A stretch of 64,000 bases of DNA from Antribacter soli. Its GTDB lineage: Bacteria > Actinomycetota > Actinomycetes > Actinomycetales > Cellulomonadaceae. This document shows, piece after piece, positions 37,922-45,894 of the stretch. The position numbers and the translations under genes are program-made. Position 1 is the first letter of the stretch. Each line of letters begins with the position of its first letter. Under the pieces are notes generated by a model. That model was not told the DNA's origin. It made no database searches and saw only the letters and a list, made by a program, of their open reading frames with translations. The stretch lies in NCBI RefSeq assembly GCF_021568775.1, contig NZ_JAKGSG010000029.1, positions 1 through 64,000 on the forward strand, written 5' to 3'.

Positions 37922-39604
37922 CTACCGGCGCGTCCAGAGCTGGTTCGCCGCGCCCGAGCACGTCCAGAGCAGCACCGCGGTGTTGTTGGCGGTGAGGTTG
38001 CGGTCGACGTCCAGGCACAGGCCGGACCGCACGCCGCGGATCGTGCCGTCGCCCTGGAACGTCCACTGCTGGTTGTTACCGCCGTTGCAGTCCCAGAGCT
38101 GGACCCGGGTGCCCGCCGTGGCATCGAGCGGGGCGTCGAGGCACTTGCCCAGCGACCGCAGCGTGCCGTCCGTCGGGGTCCACGTCTGGTTCGGTCCCGA
38201 GTTGCAGTCCCAGATCACCAGGCCGGTGCCGTTCGCCGTGGCGCTCCCGGGCACGTCGAGGCAGCGGCCCGATGCAGAGCTGACGAGCGCCGTGCCTGTC
38301 GGCGGCTGGGACGTGCCGCCAGGGCTCACCTTGAACAGCGCGACGCCGTGCGCGGCGACCTGTGCGGTGATCTGCCCGGTGGTCGTGCCCGTGGCGCCGG
38401 TCCACAGCTCGCGGTACGAGTGCGTGCCGGAGCCGAGCCCGACCTCGCCGAGCGTGGTCGAGATCTGCCGACTGCCGGAGCCGCGGTTGAGCAGGGCGAC
38501 CGCCACGGAGCCGTCGGCGAGCGGCTTGGCCCAGACCTCGGCGTCACCGTCGTCACGCACCCGGTCGGCCTGTCGCACCAGCGGGTCCTGGTCGATCGCG
38601 AGGACGTCGCGATTGGTGAGGACCGCACGCACGTCGGCGCTCATGTTCCTCAGGTCGTTGCCGGCAATGAGCGGGGCGCTGAGCATCGCCCACATGCTCT
38701 GGTGCGCGCGGTTCTCCGTGGGCGTCAGCGTGTTCCGCACGCCGACCATGAGCATGTCGGGGTCGTTGTACCGCCCGGGCTGCGTCCACTCGCGCATCGG
38801 CTCGATGATGTCGAGGGCTTCCGTGATCCCGACGAAGCAGTCGGCCGACGGCGAGCAGCCCGTCGACCAGGCGTCGTCCAGGTCCTCGGAGGTGCGCCAC
38901 ATGTCCGCGAACTCGCCCCAGCCGGAGTAGGTCGGGGCGGTGTTCGAGTGGGCGCTGTTCGGGTTGATCGAGTAGACGATGGGGCGGCCGGTCGCCTTCA
39001 GCGCGTCGCCGAACTTCTTGAACAGCGCGGCCTGCTCGGTCACGGTGCCCCGCGGGTCGCACCAGTCGTGCTTGACGTAGTCGACGCCCCACGAGGCGAA
39101 CAGGTTCGCATCCTGGGTCTCGTACCCGTTCGACGACGTCCCCGGGAGGTTCGCGAAGTACTGGTTGCAGGTCTTCTCCCGCGGCGCGTGGTAGATCCCG
39201 AACTTCAGGCCCTTGCCGTGGATGTAGTCGCCCAGCGCCTTCATCCCCGACGGGAAGCGGTCCGTCCGGGCGCGCAGGTTGCCGTTCGCGTCGCGGGTGT
39301 CCTGCATCCAGCAGTCGTCGACGACGACGTACTGGTACCCGGCGGCGGCCATGCCCGAGCTCACCATGGCGTCCGCCGTCTCGCGCACCATCTGCTCGTT
39401 GATGTCGCAGTAGAAGGTGTTCCAGCTGTTCCAGCCCAGGGGAGGCAACGGCGCCGGCTCCTCGACGGTCGGGTCGGCCGCAGCAGCGGCCGCCGTAGCG
39501 GCCGGAGCAGCGGCACCGGCCGCCGGTCCGACGGCGAGCATGGACGTGGTCAGTACGGTCGCGGCGAGCAACGAGAGCCAACGGCGACGAGACAGGCCTT
39601 TCAC
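37922..39604 (-). CDS. Secreted GH27 alpha-galactosidase with C-terminal ricin-type lectin domain
   Basis: A 560-residue extracellular enzyme that releases terminal alpha-galactose. A signal peptide spans MKGLSRRRWLSLLAATVLTTSMLAVGP to about AAGAAAP. The GH27 fold starts at PPLGWNSWNTFYCDIN. VVDDCW (near 98) and the nucleophile region VDYVKHDWCDPRG (near 173) are intact; the acid/base Asp is in MWRTSEDLDD (near 235). A beta-sandwich domain precedes a CBM13 lectin (about 435-560) with three QxW repeats (NQTW, NQQW, NQLW). GTG at 39604 is chosen because GAAGGAG lies five bases upstream. It follows the GH43 gene by 142 bases and may be cotranscribed. Confidence 0.93.
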   Translation of the reverse strand: MKGLSRRRWLSLLAATVLTTSMLAVGPAAGAAAPAATAAAAAADPTVEEPAPLPPLGWNSWNTFYCDINEQMVRETADAMVSSGMAAAGYQYVVVDDCWMQDTRDANGNLRARTDRFPSGMKALGDYIHGKGLKFGIYHAPREKTCNQYFANLPGTSSNGYETQDANLFASWGVDYVKHDWCDPRGTVTEQAALFKKFGDALKATGRPIVYSINPNSAHSNTAPTYSGWGEFADMWRTSEDLDDAWSTGCSPSADCFVGITEALDIIEPMREWTQPGRYNDPDMLMVGVRNTLTPTENRAHQSMWAMLSAPLIAGNDLRNMSADVRAVLTNRDVLAIDQDPLVRQADRVRDDGDAEVWAKPLADGSVAVALLNRGSGSRQISTTLGEVGLGSGTHSYRELWTGATGTTTGQITAQVAAHGVALFKVSPGGTSQPPTGTALVSSASGRCLDVPGSATANGTGLVIWDCNSGPNQTWTPTDGTLRSLGKCLDAPLDATAGTRVQLWDCNGGNNQQWTFQGDGTIRGVRSGLCLDVDRNLTANNTAVLLWTCSGAANQLWTRR

Positions 39605-39746
39605 GAGCACTCCTTCGTGCGGTGGTGATGTGGGCGGTGACGCACGGCCGCGTGGTCGTACTGACAACGTGACCGGTAGAGGGACGGGAGATGCGAGACG
39701 ACGGCCCGCGCCGCGGGCGGGGCTCGCGGCGACGGTGGGTGGTGCT

Positions 39747-41822
39747 CTACGGGGCGGTCAGGTCGAACCGCCGCACGGTGACCTCCCCGCCGAGGGAGCT
39801 GGTGGCGTAGTTGAAGATCCCGAAGCGGTAGCCCATGAAGAACTGCCACGAGTTGCCGAGCGTGAAGCCGGGGCCGAGCCGGGTGAACGTCACGCCGTCG
39901 GTGCTGTAGGAGAATGTGGCCTGCCGTCCGGAGCCGGGCCGGATGTCGGCGGTGGCCCGCAGCCAGATCCGGCCGCCGCTGACGGCCGCGCTCGCGGCCT
40001 CGGTGCCGGTGCCGATGGTGTTCCAGCTGCCGTCCATCGACAGGCCGTTGGTCATCGAGACCCGGGTGACGCCGTTGTCGCGCCTGACTCCGATCCACGC
40101 CGAGGAGTCCCGCAGCATCGCGAGCCCGGCCCGGTCGCCGTCGCGCATGGTGCTGTAGTCGAGCTCGATCGTCGCGGTGGACGACGGGCCCTGGATGCGG
40201 TGGGTGAGCGTGTTGCGGGCGTTGTAGAGGTCGTTCGTGACGGTGGCGGTCTGCAGCCGCAGCCCGTTGCTCACCGTGAACCTGTTCGGGTCCGGGTTGT
40301 GGTTCCACTCCCAGCGCGGGCCGAGCGCGGGCCCGGCGAACGTGTCGGGGCCGATCATCGATGCGACGGTGCGCGACGTCGTGATGTTCGGCTTGGAGTA
40401 GTTCGTGCCCCAGGCGCCGTTCACGGTCTGGACGGTGGGCCAGCCGTCGGCGCTCCAGCTGATCGGGGCGAGGGCCGGCACCCGGCCGCCGGGGTACGCG
40501 TCGACGAACGCCATGTAGTACCAGTCGCCGTTCTGGGTCTGCACGAGACCGCCCTGGTGCGGCACGCCGCCGCCCGGGATCGGGCCGGGCAGATCGAGCA
40601 GCACCTGGCGCATCTCGTAAGGCCCGAACGGGGAGGTGGACCGCAGCACGTACTGCCCGTTGGCCGGCCGCGTCAGCCAGATGTAGTAGTAGCCGTCCTT
40701 CTTGTAGAACCGGGCCCCCTCAAGGGTGCCGACGCTCGACGGCGTGCTGAACACCTGCTGGCTGCGCACCTGGCTGAACCCGTCGTCGGACAGCTCGGCC
40801 ACGTGGATCGTGCCGTTGCCGTAGGCGACGTACATGGTGTCGTCGTCATCGACGAGCAGCCCGGCGTCGTAGTAGCACCCGTCGATCTGGGCGCGCTTGG
40901 TCCAGGTGCCGTCCACCGCGGTCGCCGTGTAGACGTAGGTGCGGTTGAACTCGACGCAGCCGATCCAGTAGTAGGTCTGGTTGCTGGGCCGGTAGCCGAA
41001 CGCGGACGCCCAGATCCCCTTGACGTAGGCCCGGCCGCCGGCGAGGTCGTACGCGTTCGACCCGAAATCCAGTCTCGGCACGGAGTGGCCGGCGTACTCC
41101 CAGTTGACGAGGTCGTACGAGCGCAGGATCGGCGCGCCCGGGGAGTAGTGCATCGTGGAGGCGGAGTAGTAGTAGGCGTCGCCCACCCGGATGATGTCGC
41201 CGTCGGCGAAGTCCTGCCAGACGACGGGGTTGGTGTAGGTCCCGGTGCTCGGCCCGCCGCCGCTGCCGACCTTGACCAGCTCCCACTGCTGGTTGCTGCC
41301 GTTCCAGTCGGTGTACTGGACGATGCTGCCGCCGTCGGTGGTGGATGCGCCTTGGACCTCGACGGCTTTGCCGCTGTGGCGGGCGATCAGCTGGATGTGG
41401 CCGTCTACGTCCTGGAGGCTGAACTGCTGGTTGGTGGAGTTGTTGTCGGTCCACTGGATGATCGGGGCGCCGTCGGTGGTGGATCGTCCGGAGACGTCCA
41501 GGACCTTGCCGGACAGGCGTGACTTGAGCCGGTAGTAGCCGTTGCCGGAGTCGACGAACTGCCACTGCTGCTGGGTGCCGTCGTTGCGGGACCACTGGGT
41601 GATGCGCGCACCGTCGTTGGTGGCGAGGTTGTACACGTCCAGGGCCTTGCCGCTGTTGCGGTTGACCAGCACGTACCACGCCGTGGGATCCACGGTCGCG
41701 GCCGAAGCCGCGGGCGCCGGCGCCAGCGCCAGCGGCAGGGCCACGCCGACGAGCACGACAGCGACAGGAGCGACGAACGCGGCGGCGCGACGGGACAACC
41801 GAACTGCACTTCGGGAAGGCAT
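39747..41822 (-). CDS. Secreted GH43-type arabinofuranosidase/xylosidase with N-terminal CBM13
   Basis: A 691-residue exported enzyme. The signal peptide runs to about ALAPAPAASA. A ricin-type lectin domain (residues 48-180) has QxW/F repeats TQQQW, NQQF and NQQW. The five-bladed propeller follows: catalytic base Asp in NPVVWQDFADGDIIRVG (near 195), ASTMHYSPGAPILRSYDLVNWEYAG, the pKa-modulating Asp near YYDAGLLVDDDD, and the acid Glu in VGTLEGARFYKKDGYYY (near 365). A C-terminal beta-sandwich (from GPRWEWNHNPDPNRF) completes the usual GH43 build. ATG at 41822 follows GAGGGAG. A perfect LacI-type operator lies 107 bases upstream. Confidence 0.9.
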   Translation of the reverse strand: MPSRSAVRLSRRAAAFVAPVAVVLVGVALPLALAPAPAASAATVDPTAWYVLVNRNSGKALDVYNLATNDGARITQWSRNDGTQQQWQFVDSGNGYYRLKSRLSGKVLDVSGRSTTDGAPIIQWTDNNSTNQQFSLQDVDGHIQLIARHSGKAVEVQGASTTDGGSIVQYTDWNGSNQQWELVKVGSGGGPSTGTYTNPVVWQDFADGDIIRVGDAYYYSASTMHYSPGAPILRSYDLVNWEYAGHSVPRLDFGSNAYDLAGGRAYVKGIWASAFGYRPSNQTYYWIGCVEFNRTYVYTATAVDGTWTKRAQIDGCYYDAGLLVDDDDTMYVAYGNGTIHVAELSDDGFSQVRSQQVFSTPSSVGTLEGARFYKKDGYYYIWLTRPANGQYVLRSTSPFGPYEMRQVLLDLPGPIPGGGVPHQGGLVQTQNGDWYYMAFVDAYPGGRVPALAPISWSADGWPTVQTVNGAWGTNYSKPNITTSRTVASMIGPDTFAGPALGPRWEWNHNPDPNRFTVSNGLRLQTATVTNDLYNARNTLTHRIQGPSSTATIELDYSTMRDGDRAGLAMLRDSSAWIGVRRDNGVTRVSMTNGLSMDGSWNTIGTGTEAASAAVSGGRIWLRATADIRPGSGRQATFSYSTDGVTFTRLGPGFTLGNSWQFFMGYRFGIFNYATSSLGGEVTVRRFDLTAP

Positions 41823-41929
41823 CGTTGACTCCCTCATCGATGGACGGGCACTTGCGCAGGGCACGAGACACGGGATCCGGGGAGTCACTGCCGGGCGCGA
41901 GGCCGCGTCAGGTCCGATCCGGGACACCG

Positions 41930-41943
41930 TGTGAGCGCTCACA
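41930..41943. promoter_or_regulatory. LacI-family operator upstream of the GH43 gene
   Basis: TGTGAGCGCTCACA is a perfect 14-bp palindrome with the CG centre typical of LacI-family sites; it equals the core of the ideal lac operator. No LacI-family gene is in the window, so the regulator lies elsewhere. Confidence 0.8.
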
Positions 41944-41990
41944 TCGATGATGATGATGGCAGGTGCTTCCCCAGAGTGCAATCGTCTTCG

Positions 41991-42014
41991 ACAAAAAATT
42001 TTAACGATATTTTC
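41991..42014 (-). promoter_or_regulatory. AT-rich promoter patch of the GH43-GH27 unit
   Basis: A-tract and T-tract bases (AAAAAATTTTAACGATATTT) stand out in a GC-rich context 170-190 bases before GH43. It could be an upstream activating element or a nucleoid-protein site; exact -35 and -10 boxes are unclear. Confidence 0.4.
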
Positions 42015-42166
42015 CTGCTGCTGCGGCAGGCCGGAGCTCGGACCGTGTCTGAGTGCCCGGAACTCCCGGCCGGAGGTGCGGACCTGGAGACAGGTCGCTT
42101 CGTGGCCGACGACGATGTCTGCCTGGTTCGCCCCGGGACTGGCCTGACCGAGCGGGACAGCGATCG

Positions 42167-42343
42167 TCAGTCACCCCGCCTGTGGGCGGCGCGTTCGGCG
42201 ATGGTGCTGGAGAGCCCGCTGGCGAGCGCACTGCTGGAGAGCTTCCCCTTCACGGACTTGGCGCGATCCAGCGCCTCGCCGCCGACCCGCCTGACGGTAT
42301 CGACGCCATCCGCTCCGGTCTCGAGGGCCTTGCACGTCCTCGA
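42167..42343 (-). pseudogene. Possible 3' remnant of an unknown gene
   Basis: One minus frame reads as a plausible protein end, with ETGADGVDTVRRVGGEALDRA, KSVKGKLSSSALASG, then LSSTIAERAAHRRGD and TGA at 42169-42167. The frame is closed upstream by TGA at 42346-42344 with no good start. I could not identify the family. It may be chance. The rest of 41945-42386 shows no gene. Confidence 0.25.
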
Positions 42344-42386
42344 TCAGCGCTTGGAGGGTCGACCGGTCGGAACTCCTTGTCGCATG

Positions 42387-43097
42387 TCAGGGCTTGGTCC
42401 GAGCGAAGCGCTCACCTGGGATCGGTACCGCCGCGCCCATGATGAGCGGTCGGACCAGCCAGGGCATCCCGCGCCACCGCCCGTGCGTCACCCGCTCTAT
42501 GTCGAACCGTCTGCCCAGCGCCGCCAGGGTGTCGCGGTTGCAGCGGCACCCCATCGCGAACGCCGCCCAGGGCCCAGCCCAGCGGTCCTGGCTGCGGGCG
42601 AGCCCGGCGTCGTCGGCCCGGACGTGCTCAACAAACAGCAGCCGACCGCCGGGGCGCAGCACCCTGACGATCTCGGCGAGAGCGGCGTCGACGTCGGGGA
42701 TGGTGCACAGCACGAGGGTGGAGACGACGGTGTCGACGCTTGCGTCGTCGGCTGGCAGCGCGTCGGCTGCGGCAAGCGCGACCTCGGTGGGAGTGGGCCG
42801 GTGGCTGCCGGCCGCGCGGGCACGCAGGCGCCGGAGCATGGCGGGCTCGGGGTCGGTGAGGAGCAGCTCCTCGGCTCCCAGCGGGTAGTGCTGGAGGTTG
42901 AGGCCGGTGCCTGCGCCGATCTCCAGCACCCGGCCGGTCGCGGCGCCGAGCAGGTCCGCGCGGCGCGCCCGCATCCCCAGCCGTTCGCCCCGCACGAGGA
43001 ACGGGTCGTAGAGCAACGCCCCGAACCGGCTCCCCAGCCGGTCCGGTGTCGCCGCGCCCACATGTTGTTCATCGATCGTCAGTCTTGTCCTATCCAT
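42387..43097 (-). CDS. Class I SAM-dependent methyltransferase
   Basis: A 236-residue methyltransferase. Motif I is RVLEIGAGTGLNLQHY (near residue 58), the acidic end of strand 2 is LLTDPEPAM (near 79), and motif III is ALAEIVRVLRPGGRLLFVEHV (near 135-155). The end (WRGMPWLVRPLIMGAAVP) resembles the methyltransferase-11 proteins related to UbiE and to human METTL7. The substrate is unknown. GAGGAGGACCG precedes the ATG at 43097. Divergent from the hydrolase-LuxR gene. Confidence 0.88.
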   Translation of the reverse strand: MDRTRLTIDEQHVGAATPDRLGSRFGALLYDPFLVRGERLGMRARRADLLGAATGRVLEIGAGTGLNLQHYPLGAEELLLTDPEPAMLRRLRARAAGSHRPTPTEVALAAADALPADDASVDTVVSTLVLCTIPDVDAALAEIVRVLRPGGRLLFVEHVRADDAGLARSQDRWAGPWAAFAMGCRCNRDTLAALGRRFDIERVTHGRWRGMPWLVRPLIMGAAVPIPGERFARTKP

Positions 43098-43260
43098 CGG
43101 TCCTCCTCGACTCGTTCTTGGTCCCATTCGAGCAGCCGCTGATCACCGGGCGCATCGCTTGAACGGGCTATCCCCCCGATGGCGCCGATGGCCGAACCAG
43201 GCCATCGAGCACCTCGCGCACCGCAGCCACGTGCGCAGACACACCTGTTGGGCCATTGGC

Positions 43261-43275
43261 TACGCTGTTTCGATG
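43261..43275 (+). promoter_or_regulatory. -10 box for a leaderless hydrolase-LuxR mRNA
   Basis: TACGCT at 43261-43266 ends six bases before the ATG at 43273, with no ribosome-binding site between, favouring this start over an in-frame one at 43159. Confidence 0.5.
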
Positions 43276-44319
43276 CGTTCCGTCGCGCAGCTCGTCCGCT
43301 TCACGAGCGTGAACGGCCGGAGGGTCGCGTGGGCGACCGCAGGATCCGGCCCTGCCGTGGTCGTGGGCGGCTGGTGGTGCAGCCACCTCGAACTCGACTG
43401 GCGCAACGCCCTGTTCCAGCGTTTTGCCGACATGTTCACCGACCGGTTCACCCTGGTCCGCTACGACCGGCCCGGGACCGGGCTGTCTGACCGCGACGGG
43501 TTGCCGATCACCGACCTGGATGACGAGGTGGCCGTGCTCGCCGCAGTCATCGACCAGGTGGGCGAGCGGGTCTCGCTGTTCGGCGCCTCCTCCGGCGGGT
43601 GCGTTGCCACCGCGTACGCCGCAGCGCAGCCCGAGCGGGTCAACCGGCTGGTGCTGTACGGCAGCTACGCCAACGGCGCCGAGATCGCCGACCGGGAGGC
43701 TCGCGAGTCGATCCTGACCATCGTGGCCAAGCACTGGGGCGTCGGATCCCGGCTGCTGACCGACGTCTTCCTGCCCAACGCCACACCTGAGGACCGCGAA
43801 GCGTTCGTCAGGTTCCAGCGGGCCTCCGCGACACCCGACATCGCCGTGGCCTCGCTGCGCGCGGTGTATCAGTTCGACGTCCGCGACCGGCTACCCGCTG
43901 TCCGGGCGCCCACGCTCGTGCTGCACCGCCGCCAGGACCGAGCCATCCCGTTCGCGCTTGGCCGGGATGCGGCCAGCCGGATCCCCGGTGCGTCCTTCGT
44001 CGCGCTGGACGGAACCGATCACCTGCCCTGGCGCGGCGACGCGATGGCCCTCGCGCACGCCGCCGTGGGCTACCTTGGCGACGGCTCCGGCCCAGCGGTC
44101 ACTCGACAGGTCGGGGTGTCCGCGCCTGCGGACCTGTCGATGCGGGAGGTCGAGGTCCTGCGCCTGGTTGCCCAGGGGTGGAGCGACCACGAGATCGCCC
44201 AGCGGCTGGCGCTCAGCGAGCACACCGTGCACCGGCACGTCGCCAACATTCGAACCAAGCTCAGCGTCACCTCGCGCACCGCCGCAGTCGCCCACGCGGC
44301 CAAAGCAGGCCTCATCTGA
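43273..44319 (+). CDS. Alpha/beta hydrolase fused to a LuxR-type DNA-binding domain
   Basis: A 348-residue protein with two parts. Residues about 10-275 are an alpha/beta hydrolase: RPGTGLSD, the nucleophile elbow LFGASSGG (near 117), an acidic residue near RRQDRAIPF, and a catalytic His in DGTDHLPW (near 256). Residues 285-348 are a LuxR helix-turn-helix: LSMREVEVLRLVAQGWSDHEIAQRLALSEHTVHRHVANIRTKL. Such fusions exist in actinobacteria and may use the hydrolase pocket as a ligand sensor, with or without catalysis. The target genes are unknown. ATG at 43273 is supported by a -10 box. Confidence 0.9.
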   Translation: MRSVAQLVRFTSVNGRRVAWATAGSGPAVVVGGWWCSHLELDWRNALFQRFADMFTDRFTLVRYDRPGTGLSDRDGLPITDLDDEVAVLAAVIDQVGERVSLFGASSGGCVATAYAAAQPERVNRLVLYGSYANGAEIADREARESILTIVAKHWGVGSRLLTDVFLPNATPEDREAFVRFQRASATPDIAVASLRAVYQFDVRDRLPAVRAPTLVLHRRQDRAIPFALGRDAASRIPGASFVALDGTDHLPWRGDAMALAHAAVGYLGDGSGPAVTRQVGVSAPADLSMREVEVLRLVAQGWSDHEIAQRLALSEHTVHRHVANIRTKLSVTSRTAAVAHAAKAGLI

Positions 44320-44373
44320 ACCGGCACCCCCGGCCTGTTCGCCAACGACGCCCAGACCGTCCACCTCCGTGCC

Positions 44374-44398
44374 GGCGGGGCGGCCGCCCCGCGCGGGC
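44374..44398. terminator. GC palindrome after the hydrolase-LuxR gene
   Basis: GGGGCGGCCGCCCC lies between this gene and the convergent dinB. No T-run; weak support as a terminator. Confidence 0.35.
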
Positions 44399-44529
44399 CG
44401 TCCTGCAAACCCCTTGCCGGGGCCGTCAGTCCGGCGCCGGCGGTCTGCGGGCCGCGGAGGGGGTCGTCAAGCCGGTCGGCCACCTGCTGCCGCATTGAAG
44501 CCAGCAACGCCTCTGGCGGCAACGGACCG

Positions 44530-45786
44530 TCACAGATCGTGCTCGGCGAGCTCGCGGAACTCGTCGGGCACGGCGCCGCCGCGGCGCAGCACGACGGGGA
44601 GGTAGCCGACGGCGTCGCCGCCGAACCGCGTCCGGATCGCGTCCATCGACTCGTCGACGGCGCGCCGTGCCGCCCCAGGTGCGGAGCCGGGACGCCACGG
44701 GTCCGGCGGCTGGAGGTCGAGCTCGAGCTGGATCGCCCGTTGGTCCGCGAGGTTCGAGACGGAGACGCCGAGCAGCGTGATCTCGCACGGTGCGGCGTCC
44801 TCGATCGCGGACCAGGCCAGCCGCTCGGCGATCTCGGTGAGCGTGAGCGTGGCCGCGACCGGCACCGGCAGCGTGAGGGACCGCGTCGCCCGGCGCATGC
44901 CCGTGAAACGCACCGCGACCGTCACGGTACGGCCCGCGCGCCCCTTGGCACGCAGCCGCCGCGACACCCTGTCGGACAGATGCGCCAGGACCGCCCGGAC
45001 GTCGTCGGGCTCAGGGCGGCGCCGGCTCAGGGCCGACTGTGCCCCCACGGAGCGTGCGCGGCGAGAGGTGACGACCCGGCGAGGATCCTCGTCCTGCGCC
45101 ATCGCACTGAGCTTGTGCCCGACGGCGTGCCCGAGGATGTGCTCGACCGCCGACGACGGGGTCCGAGCCAGCTCACCGATCGTCCGGATGCCGAGGTCGG
45201 CGAGGCGCTGCTCGTTCACGGGTCCCACGCCCCAGATCAGACCGACGGGGAGCGGATCGAGGAAGGCCCGCTCGGCGCCCGGAGCGACGACGACCAGACC
45301 GTCCGGCTTGGCCACCTGGGAGGCGATCTTCGCGAGGTGCTTGGTCCGCGCGGCACCGACCGAGATGGGGAGCCCCACCTCGGCGCGGACGCGCTCGCGG
45401 ATCCGCGCCCCGATCGCAGCGGGCGGGCCGAACAGGTGCGTCGCGCCGAACACGTCGAGGAACGCCTCGTCGATCGAGATCCGCTCGACCATCGGCGTGA
45501 CGTCCGCCAGGACGGCCATCACGGCATCGCCCAGCCGTTGGTACTCCCGGAAGTGCCCTCGGACGAACACGAGCTCAGGGCAGAGCCGCGATGCCCGCCA
45601 GCCGGGCATCCCGCCCTGCACCCCGTGCACCTTGGCCTCGTAGGAGGCCGCGAGCACGACTCCCCCGTGGGGCCCGCCACCGACGGCGATCGGCCGCCCT
45701 CGCAACGCGGGATCCAGCAGCTGCTCGACCGACGCGTAGAACGCGTCGAGGTCGGCGTGCAGGATCGTGGCGCCGGGTGCGGACAT
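44530..45786 (-). CDS. dinB: DNA polymerase IV (Y family)
   Basis: A 418-residue error-prone polymerase for translesion synthesis. The palm metal motifs are ILHADLDAFYASVEQ (Asp near 12) and ISIDEAFLDV (near 105). The finger region ASYEAKVHGVQGGMP and the helix-hairpin-helix thumb segment WGVGPVNEQRLADLGIRTIGELA are present. The little-finger domain (about 240-350) follows. No clear beta-clamp peptide was identified at the C-terminus. The ATG at 45786 sits just after an SOS box and a -10 box, so expression should follow DNA damage. Confidence 0.94.
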   Translation of the reverse strand: MSAPGATILHADLDAFYASVEQLLDPALRGRPIAVGGGPHGGVVLAASYEAKVHGVQGGMPGWRASRLCPELVFVRGHFREYQRLGDAVMAVLADVTPMVERISIDEAFLDVFGATHLFGPPAAIGARIRERVRAEVGLPISVGAARTKHLAKIASQVAKPDGLVVVAPGAERAFLDPLPVGLIWGVGPVNEQRLADLGIRTIGELARTPSSAVEHILGHAVGHKLSAMAQDEDPRRVVTSRRARSVGAQSALSRRRPEPDDVRAVLAHLSDRVSRRLRAKGRAGRTVTVAVRFTGMRRATRSLTLPVPVAATLTLTEIAERLAWSAIEDAAPCEITLLGVSVSNLADQRAIQLELDLQPPDPWRPGSAPGAARRAVDESMDAIRTRFGGDAVGYLPVVLRRGGAVPDEFRELAEHDL

Positions 45787-45792
45787 GACACG

Positions 45793-45815
45793 AGTCTACT
45801 CGAACATACGTTCGA
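45793..45815 (-). promoter_or_regulatory. LexA (SOS) box and leaderless promoter of dinB
   Basis: TCGAACATACGTTCGA (45800-45815) matches the actinobacterial LexA consensus TCGAACN4GTTCGA exactly. On the minus strand TAGACT (45798-45793) follows and ends six bases before the dinB ATG, a leaderless layout. LexA bound here would cover the core promoter. Confidence 0.88.
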
Positions 45816-45894
45816 TCTACCAGAAGTGGTCCGGCGTCCCCCGGCATCGTCGAGCGGCTCGGAGCCGTGGACCACTGGTTTATCGTCGGCGGCC

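Noticed and set aside
41944-41960. GATGAT repeats near the LacI box as a microsatellite
   Set aside because: Only a few units, interrupted, with no sign of function.
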